Part shown: one piece after another, positions 1-3,836 of the stretch | How positions within the stretch are numbered: the first letter of the stretch is position 1 | How the letters are laid out: every line of letters begins with the position of its first letter | Assembly: GCA_027030435.1 (NCBI GenBank) | Contig: JALVEX010000061.1 | Span: 1-5,099, forward strand | DNA: 5,099 bases | Direction: 5' to 3' | From: Paracoccaceae bacterium | Lineage (GTDB): Bacteria; Pseudomonadota; Alphaproteobacteria; Rhodobacterales; Rhodobacteraceae | Notes under the pieces: generated by a model | What the model was told of the DNA's origin: nothing | Database searches by the model: none | Seen by the model: the letters and a program-made list of their open reading frames with translations, nothing else | Position numbers and translations under genes: made by a program

Positions 1-239
1 GCGATATCGACCGTCAGGATCACGTCGGCAGGCGTGCGCGCGCCCTCGGCTTTCAGTTTTTCCAGCATCCCCTTCTTGAGGAAGCTCACATTGGCCCTGA
101 TGCCGGTTTCCTCGGTGAAGGCCTCGAGCAGCGGCGCGATCAGCTCGGGCTGGCGGTAGGAGTAGATGTTGACCTCCTCGCCGATGGCCGGCGCCGCGAG
201 GCAGAGCGTGGCCAGGGTGGCGTATTGCGCGATCTTCAT
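1..239 (-). CDS. Fe(3+) ABC transporter substrate-binding protein, N-terminal part (cut by window edge)
   Basis: The first 79 codons are visible; the gene continues past position 1. The protein would capture ferric iron in the periplasm and deliver it to an inner-membrane ABC permease (FbpA/AfuA/FutA-like family). The N-terminus looks like a Sec signal peptide: MK, then a hydrophobic stretch IAQYATLATLCLAAPA, with a plausible cut near AIG/EE. The mature part starts EVNIYSYRQPELIAPLLEAF, followed by TEETGIRANV and later AEGARTPADVILTVDI. This is the usual opening of the iron-binding family, including the early YSYRQ segment that contributes to the metal site in relatives. The ATG at 239-237 has a GGGAG Shine-Dalgarno 7 nt upstream. 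It lies 83 bp downstream of mazG on the same strand and may have its own promoter in that gap. The family call is firm; the exact substrate form (free Fe3+ or a chelate) is inferred. Confidence 0.88.
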   Translation of the reverse strand, partial: MKIAQYATLATLCLAAPAIGEEVNIYSYRQPELIAPLLEAFTEETGIRANVSFLKKGMLEKLKAEGARTPADVILTVDI

Positions 240-246
240 GGGGGAT

Positions 247-251
247 CTCCC
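247..251 (-). promoter_or_regulatory. Ribosome binding site of the iron-binding protein gene
   Basis: GGGAG on the minus strand, 7 nt before the ATG at 239-237. It fixes the start that gives a complete signal peptide. Confidence 0.7.
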
Positions 252-281
252 GTGTTGTCATGGCTCTCGTTTCGTCACGCC

Positions 282-310
282 CATAAAGCCGACAAAAACA
301 CTCAGGTCAA
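282..310 (-). promoter_or_regulatory. Candidate promoter for the iron-binding protein gene
   Basis: On the minus strand, TTGACC (310-305) resembles a -35 box. It is followed by a 17-nt spacer containing a T-run and then TTTATG (287-282) as a poor -10. This AT-richer patch lies wholly in the 83-bp gap between the mazG stop and the downstream start, which is where a promoter would be expected. The spacer also contains TGA-N9-TCG (304-290), one base off the TGA-N9-TCA half-sites described for iron-responsive boxes in Rhodobacterales. The match is weak and unproven. Confidence 0.3.
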
Positions 311-322
311 TGGCCGATTCAT

Positions 323-1150
323 TCAGTCAGGCAATTTGTCGCGCGCCCGCTCCTCGTTCCACAGCGTATCCATTTCCGCGAGCGTGGCCTCTTCGATGGG
401 CTTGCCAGATGCTTGAAGCTTCTCTTCCACTGCATTGAAACGTCGCTCGAATTTCGCATTCGTCCTGCGCAGGGCCTGCTCCGGATCCACCCCGAGATGG
501 CGCGCCAGATTGGCCATGACGAACAGGAGATCGCCCATTTCCTCTTCCACCTGATCCTGGGTGAGCTTCTCGCGCGCCTCCACCAGCTCCGCCGATTCCT
601 CGGCCAGTTTGGCAAGCACCGCCTTCGGGTCATCCCAATCGAACCCCACCCGCGCGGCGCGTTTCTGCAGCTTCTCGGCGCGCGTCAGCGCCGGCAGGTT
701 CTTCGCAACGCCCGCGAGCACACCCTTCTGCGCCCGCCCGGCGCGTTCGGCGGCCTTGATCGCCTCCCAGTCGCGGGTCTGCTGCGCGGCGCTCTTTTCG
801 CGGCTCTCGTCGCCGAACACATGCGGATGGCGCGCCACCATCTTTTCCGCGATCCCCTCGGCGATGGAATGAAAATCGAACAGCCCCTGCTCCTCGCCCA
901 TGCGCGCATGATAGACGACCTGCAGCAGGAGATCGCCAAGCTCGCTTTCGAGATCGCCCCAATCCCGCCGCTCGATCGCATCCGCGACCTCATAGGCCTC
1001 CTCGATCGTATAGGGCGCGATGGAGGCGAAATCCTGCTCGATATCCCAGGGGCAGCCGCTTTCGGGATCGCGCAGCCGGCGCATGATCTCGAGCAGCCGC
1101 GCCACGCCGCCGCCGGGCTTGAGAACGGGATCTGGATCGTTGTCGGGCAT
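323..1150 (-). CDS. mazG: Nucleoside triphosphate pyrophosphohydrolase MazG
   Basis: A complete cytosolic protein of 275 aa, close to the 263 aa of E. coli MazG. It hydrolyses (d)NTPs to the monophosphate and pyrophosphate, a house-cleaning role. Both tandem MazG domains are present. In the N-terminal one, GCPWDIEQ (32-39) precedes the metal-binding pattern E50-E51-x-x-E54 ... E70-x-x-D73 (EEAYEVADAI, then ELGDLLLQVV). The segment RHPHVFGD (107-114) follows, also typical of the family. In the C-terminal one, E184-E185-x-x-E188 ... E204-x-x-D207 (EESAELVEA, EEEMGDLLF) is intact, so both acidic motifs look functional. The ATG at 1150 has GGAG 4 nt upstream and gives the expected N-terminus; no in-frame upstream start is better. 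It is divergent from speB, 67 bp apart. No clear terminator is seen after its stop, so read-through into the iron-transport gene is possible. Confidence 0.96.
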   Translation of the reverse strand: MPDNDPDPVLKPGGGVARLLEIMRRLRDPESGCPWDIEQDFASIAPYTIEEAYEVADAIERRDWGDLESELGDLLLQVVYHARMGEEQGLFDFHSIAEGIAEKMVARHPHVFGDESREKSAAQQTRDWEAIKAAERAGRAQKGVLAGVAKNLPALTRAEKLQKRAARVGFDWDDPKAVLAKLAEESAELVEAREKLTQDQVEEEMGDLLFVMANLARHLGVDPEQALRRTNAKFERRFNAVEEKLQASGKPIEEATLAEMDTLWNEERARDKLPD

Positions 1151-1177
1151 TGCGCTCCGCTTTCATCTGGGAAAAGG

Positions 1178-1196
1178 TGTTGCCAGTTACACAACA
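1178..1196. promoter_or_regulatory. Short inverted repeat between the divergent mazG and speB starts
   Basis: TGTTG (1178-1182) and CAACA (1192-1196) are perfect 5-bp arms around a 9-nt spacer, in the middle of the 67-bp divergent intergenic region (1151-1217). The position suits an operator or shared promoter region, but five-base arms can occur by chance. I could not place convincing -35/-10 pairs for either gene. Confidence 0.25.
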
Positions 1197-1203
1197 GCCG
1201 CCC

Positions 1204-1210
1204 GGAGGAG
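1204..1210 (+). promoter_or_regulatory. Ribosome binding site of speB
   Basis: GGAGGAG lies 7 nt before the ATG at 1218. This strong Shine-Dalgarno selects 1218 over the in-frame ATG at 1020, which lies inside mazG on the opposite strand and would add 66 residues with no family resemblance. Confidence 0.85.
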
Positions 1211-1217
1211 TCCAGCC

Positions 1218-2186
1218 ATGGCACTTGAGGATGCGAAAACGCAGGTCGATTGCGCGATCACGCGCGAGAGCCTGCGCGGGCTTTCGTTCGAAAATACTTT
1301 CGCCGGCGTCACCTCCTTCCTGCGCCGGCGCTACACGAAGGATCTGGCGGGCGTGGATCTCGCGGTGACGGGGATCCCCTTCGATTGCGCGGTGACCAAC
1401 CGTCCCGGCACGCGGCTCGGCCCCCGCGCGATCCGCGCGGCGAGCGCGTTGCAGGCGCCCGATCCGCCCTATGGCTGGGCGGTGGACCCGATGAGCGAGA
1501 TGAATGTGGTGGATTACGGCGATCTCGCCTTCGATTACGCCAATATCCCCGCCTTCCCGGCCGCGCTCGAAGCGCATGTGGCGGGGATTCTCGAGGCCGG
1601 CGCGGCGGCGCTCTGCCTCGGGGGGGATCACTACATCACATTCCCCGTCCTGCGCGCCCATGTGAAGAAACACGGCCCTCTTTCGCTGATCCAGTTCGAC
1701 GCCCATACCGACACCTGGCCCGATGACGACATGACCCGCATCGATCACGGCACCATGTTCTACAAGGCGGTGAAGGAGGGGCTGATCGATCCCGCGCGCT
1801 CGGTGCAGATCGGCATCCGCACCAGCAATGCCGATCCGCTCGGGGTGAACATCATCGACGCGCCCGAGGTGCACCGTATCGGCCCGGAAGCGGTGGCCGA
1901 GCGGGTGCGCTCGATCGTGGGCGAGGGGCGGTGCTATCTCACTTTCGATATCGATTGCCTCGATCCCGCCTTCGCGCCCGGCACCGGCACGCCCGTTGCG
2001 GGCGGGCTTTCAAGCGCGCAGGCCTTCGCCATCCTGCGGGCGCTCTCCGGCATCGATCTGGTGGGGATGGATGTGGTGGAGGTTTCGCCGCCCTTCGATC
2101 ATGGAGGCATCACGGCGGTGGCCGGGGCGCATATGGCGGTGGAGCTGATGTGCCTCTGGGCGAGCGGGAGGCGCGGGGGTGGCTGA
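1218..2186 (+). CDS. speB: Agmatinase (ureohydrolase family)
   Basis: A complete protein of 322 aa (E. coli SpeB is 306). It is a cytosolic di-manganese hydrolase converting agmatine to putrescine and urea in polyamine synthesis from arginine. All ureohydrolase metal motifs are intact: GGDH (H138), FDAHTD (D161, H163, D165) and FDIDCLDP (D244, D246). The catalytic-region DHGTMFY (H177) and VVEVSPPFD (E288) are also present. Long stretches such as KEGLID, SVQIGIRT and CLDPAFAPGTGTP match E. coli SpeB as I recall it, which favours agmatinase over arginase or formiminoglutamase. A guanidinobutyrase or a related guanidino-acid hydrolase cannot be excluded, because substrate choice depends on loops I cannot judge. 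The gene is divergent from mazG and convergent with pdhC. The C-terminal end (ASGRRGGG) is glycine-rich but the fold appears complete, so the nearby IS relic has not truncated it. Confidence 0.92.
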   Translation: MALEDAKTQVDCAITRESLRGLSFENTFAGVTSFLRRRYTKDLAGVDLAVTGIPFDCAVTNRPGTRLGPRAIRAASALQAPDPPYGWAVDPMSEMNVVDYGDLAFDYANIPAFPAALEAHVAGILEAGAAALCLGGDHYITFPVLRAHVKKHGPLSLIQFDAHTDTWPDDDMTRIDHGTMFYKAVKEGLIDPARSVQIGIRTSNADPLGVNIIDAPEVHRIGPEAVAERVRSIVGEGRCYLTFDIDCLDPAFAPGTGTPVAGGLSSAQAFAILRALSGIDLVGMDVVEVSPPFDHGGITAVAGAHMAVELMCLWASGRRGGG

Positions 2187-2198
2187 TGCGCGGCAGAA

Positions 2199-2230
2199 GC
2201 GGGGGCTGCCTGGCATTCTTCCGCCCCCGC
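2199..2230 (+). terminator. GC-rich hairpin just downstream of speB, possible terminator
   Basis: GCGGGGGC (2199-2206) and GCCCCCGC (2223-2230) are perfect 8-bp complementary arms around a 16-nt loop that itself contains TGCC-T-GGCA. The hairpin begins 12 nt after the speB stop. There is no T-run behind it, so it is not a classical intrinsic terminator; it may stabilise the 3' end or aid termination. The same octamer arms recur in the palindrome at 2462-2480. Confidence 0.35.
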
Positions 2231-2231
2231 C

Positions 2232-2344
2232 CCGCGCCCGCAAACCGCGCCAGATCCGCATCGGCAATGCGCGCGTGCCCGCCCGGGGCCGACAACGTCG
2301 ATCCGGTTCTTCGCCACATCGACTCCGAACACGTTTTCCCGCAT
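2232..2344 (-). pseudogene. IS110-family transposase, N-terminal fragment, frameshifted
   Basis: From ATG at 2344 the minus strand reads MRENVFGVDVAKNRIDVVGP. This is the characteristic opening of IS110-family DEDD transposases, where the Asp of GVDVAK is the first catalytic acidic residue. The match then stops in frame. Shifted by one base (codons starting at 2280) it resumes as HARIADADLARFAGAG, which fits the next segment of the same family. One extra base in the G/C run around 2278-2288 would explain this. After about 2232 the similarity ends and the frame runs antisense through speB. Roughly 37 of the usual 340 or so codons survive, so the product cannot be active. The family call rests on motif recognition by eye. 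Confidence 0.6.
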
Positions 2345-2450
2345 GATACCCCTGTGCCGGCGAAGGTGGTGGGCGAGGCCGGGTGCAGCCAGCCTTCGGT
2401 GAACATGGATCAGTTGCTGGGTGATTCCTGAGCCAGCGGCGCGCTGCCAC
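2345..2450 (-). other. Noncoding leader of the IS110 relic, possible decayed bridge-RNA region
   Basis: This is the stretch directly upstream of the transposase start. In IS110-group elements the left noncoding end encodes the structured bridge RNA that guides target choice. As minus-strand RNA it can form a 7-bp hairpin with a 6-nt loop (2376-2382 with 2389-2395). One of its pairs is a G-U, which becomes a C-A mismatch on the plus strand, so the folding favours the minus strand. A second small hairpin has arms CAGCG/CGCTG (2434-2446). These folds are weak; the assignment rests mainly on position. AGGGG about 6 nt before the ATG is a poor Shine-Dalgarno remnant. Confidence 0.25.
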
Positions 2451-2461
2451 AGGGTTGCAAG

Positions 2462-2498
2462 GCGGGGGCGCTGCCCCCGCACCCCCGGGATATTTACG
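2462..2498. repeat. GC-rich palindrome followed by CCCCCGGGATATTT, intergenic repeat type
   Basis: GCGGGGGC (2462-2469), loop GCT, GCCCCCGC (2473-2480) form a perfect 8-bp hairpin. It is followed by CCCCCGGGATATTT (2482-2495). From memory, this combination is seen over and over between genes in Rhodobacteraceae genomes; I cannot count copies here. It sits between convergent genes, 45 bp past the pdhC stop. It could act as a 3'-end or termination element for pdhC, although no T-run follows in that direction. Confidence 0.55.
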
Positions 2499-2525
2499 GA
2501 CCAATGATGTGAGGGGCGGGCCCGC

Positions 2526-3824
2526 TCAGGCCAGCATGGCGAGCGGGTTCTCGAGATTGTTGACGATGGCGGCAAGTAGGCGTGCGCCGAGCGCGCCATC
2601 GATCACCCGATGATCAACCGAAAGCGTGACCGACATCACCGTGGCCGGCTCGATCGTGCCGTCATCGGCGACGATCGGGCGTTTTTTGCCCGCGCCGACG
2701 GCGAGGATGGCGCCGTGGGGCGGGTTGATCACGGCGTCGAAATTGTCGATCCCGAACATGCCGAGATTGGAGATGGCGAAGCTGCCGCCCTGGTATTCCT
2801 CGGGGGCGAGGCGGCGGTTGCGGGCGCGTTCGGCGAGATCCTTCATCTCGGCTGAAAGCGTGGAGAGGGGCTTCTTTTCGGCATCCTTGATGACCGGTGT
2901 GAAGAGCCCGCCTTCGACGGCCACCGCCACCGCCACATCCGAAGGCTTCAGCTGCAGGATGCGATCGCCGGCCCAGACGGCATTGGCCTCGGGCACCTGC
3001 TGGAGCGCGAGGGCGCAGGCCCTGATGATGAAATCATTGACCGAGAGCCTGATTTCGCGCGCCGCGAGGGCCGTGTTCATCTGCTTGCGCAGGGCGAGCA
3101 GGGCATCGATGCGGATATCGCGGCGCAGGTAGAAATGCGGGATCGTCTGCTTGGCCTCGGTGAGGCGCTCGGCGATGATGCGGCGCATGCCGTCGAGCGG
3201 GATCTCCTTGTATTCGCGGCCCTGATAGAGGGCGGCGATCTGATCCGGACCGGGGCCTTGCGGGACGGCGGGCGCCGGGGCGGCAGTATGCGTTTTCGGA
3301 GCCGCGGCGGCGGCTTCCACATCGGCCTTGACGATGCGCCCGCGCGGGCCCGAGCCCTTGAGGCCGGCGAGATCGATGCCCTTCTGGGCCGCCAGCCGGC
3401 GGGCGAGGGGCGAGGCGAAGATGCGCTTGCCCTCGGGCGCGGGGGCAGCGGGCGCGGCAGGCGGGCTGGTGGTTGCGGGCTCGGTGGTTGCGGGCTCGGT
3501 GGCCGGTATTGATGGGGCAGCGGCTGGCGCGGGTTCTGCGGGTTTGTCCGCCGGCTGCGCGGCGATGTCGGCGGCGCTTTCGCCCTCTTCGAGCAGGATG
3601 GCGATGGGGGTGTTCACCTTCACCCCCGCCGTGCCCTCGGGCACGAGGATCTTTCCGATCACGCCGTCATCGACGGCTTCGAACTCCATCGTCGCCTTGT
3701 CGGTCTCGATTTCGGCGATCACATCGCCCGATTCCACCTTGTCGCCCTCGCTGACGAGCCATTTGGCTAGCGTGCCCTCCTCCATCGTGGGGCTGAGCGC
3801 GGGCATGAGAATTTCGATCGGCAT
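2526..3824 (-). CDS. pdhC: Pyruvate dehydrogenase complex E2, dihydrolipoamide acetyltransferase
   Basis: A complete protein of 432 aa. It is the core of the pyruvate dehydrogenase complex, moving the acetyl group from the lipoyl arm to CoA. Domains in order: one lipoyl domain (1-85) with lipoyl lysine K43 in ETDKATME; an Ala/Pro/Thr-rich linker (about 90-132); a peripheral-subunit-binding domain (about 134-170, FASPLARRLAAQ ... GPRGRIVKADV); a second linker (about 171-195); and the catalytic domain (about 205-432). The active-site motif SVDHRVIDG is intact (H405, D409). The single lipoyl domain is the usual alphaproteobacterial form. I chose ATG 3824 because it opens the lipoyl domain (MPIEILMPALSPTMEEG) and has a GAGGA Shine-Dalgarno 7 nt upstream. 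The longer frame from 3929 only adds out-of-frame pdhB sequence. It starts 10 nt after the pdhB stop. A 2-oxoglutarate dehydrogenase E2 is unlikely given the E1-beta neighbour. Confidence 0.96.
   Translation of the reverse strand: MPIEILMPALSPTMEEGTLAKWLVSEGDKVESGDVIAEIETDKATMEFEAVDDGVIGKILVPEGTAGVKVNTPIAILLEEGESAADIAAQPADKPAEPAPAAAPSIPATEPATTEPATTSPPAAPAAPAPEGKRIFASPLARRLAAQKGIDLAGLKGSGPRGRIVKADVEAAAAAPKTHTAAPAPAVPQGPGPDQIAALYQGREYKEIPLDGMRRIIAERLTEAKQTIPHFYLRRDIRIDALLALRKQMNTALAAREIRLSVNDFIIRACALALQQVPEANAVWAGDRILQLKPSDVAVAVAVEGGLFTPVIKDAEKKPLSTLSAEMKDLAERARNRRLAPEEYQGGSFAISNLGMFGIDNFDAVINPPHGAILAVGAGKKRPIVADDGTIEPATVMSVTLSVDHRVIDGALGARLLAAIVNNLENPLAMLA
3468..3497 (-). repeat. Two 15-bp tandem repeats in the first linker of pdhC
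   Basis: The 15-nt unit ggtggttgcgggctc occurs at 3468-3482 and again, identical, at 3483-3497; a third copy begins at 3498 (ggtgg) and then diverges. On the coding strand it gives the repeated EPATT in the flexible linker, so length changes here would be in frame and tolerated. Confidence 0.8.
3564..3703 (-). repeat. Lipoyl-domain direct repeat, copy in pdhC
   Basis: Pairs with 4960-5099 in pdhB at an offset of 1396 bp. By hand I count 18 differences in 140 positions (about 87% identity), including a 41-bp run without any difference (3613-3653 against 5009-5049). Confidence 0.8.
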
Positions 3825-3831
3825 GGCGTTT

Positions 3832-3836
3832 TCCTC
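3832..3836 (-). promoter_or_regulatory. Ribosome binding site of pdhC overlapping the pdhB stop
   Basis: On the minus strand the pdhB stop and the Shine-Dalgarno share bases in TGAGGAA (3837-3831), 7 nt before the pdhC ATG. Ribosomes ending on pdhB arrive at the pdhC start signal, which suggests translational coupling. Confidence 0.75.

Larger units (their letters stand above)
2232..2450 (-). mobile_element. Relic of the left end of an IS110-family insertion sequence
   Basis: This unit comprises the broken transposase start (2344 downward) plus about 105 bp of upstream noncoding DNA. The rest of the element, normally 1.2-1.5 kb, is gone. The inner limit is set by where transposase-like residues stop (about 2232). 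The outer limit is approximate: I placed it just before the GC palindrome at 2462. No terminal inverted repeats or target duplication are visible, as is normal for IS110 elements. It lies between the convergent genes speB and pdhC, where an insertion would do no harm. Confidence 0.5.

Noticed and set aside
1020..1217. N-terminal extension of speB from the in-frame ATG at 1020
   Set aside because: The extra residues are read antisense through mazG, do not resemble agmatinases, and the strong GGAGGAG site sits right before 1218.
413..1228. A 271-codon open frame on the plus strand across mazG
   Set aside because: It is antisense to mazG, whose catalytic motifs are intact on the other strand, and has no plausible ribosome site or recognisable domain.
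2516..2525. Ten-base palindrome GCGGGCCCGC abutting the pdhC stop
   Set aside because: A self-complementary GC decamer without a loop or T-run is common in DNA of this composition and gives no usable terminator.
2099..2599. A 166-codon minus-strand frame spanning the speB-pdhC gap as a new gene
   Set aside because: Only the short stretch beginning at 2344 resembles a protein family (IS110 transposase start). The rest lies antisense to pdhC and speB or in noncoding DNA.
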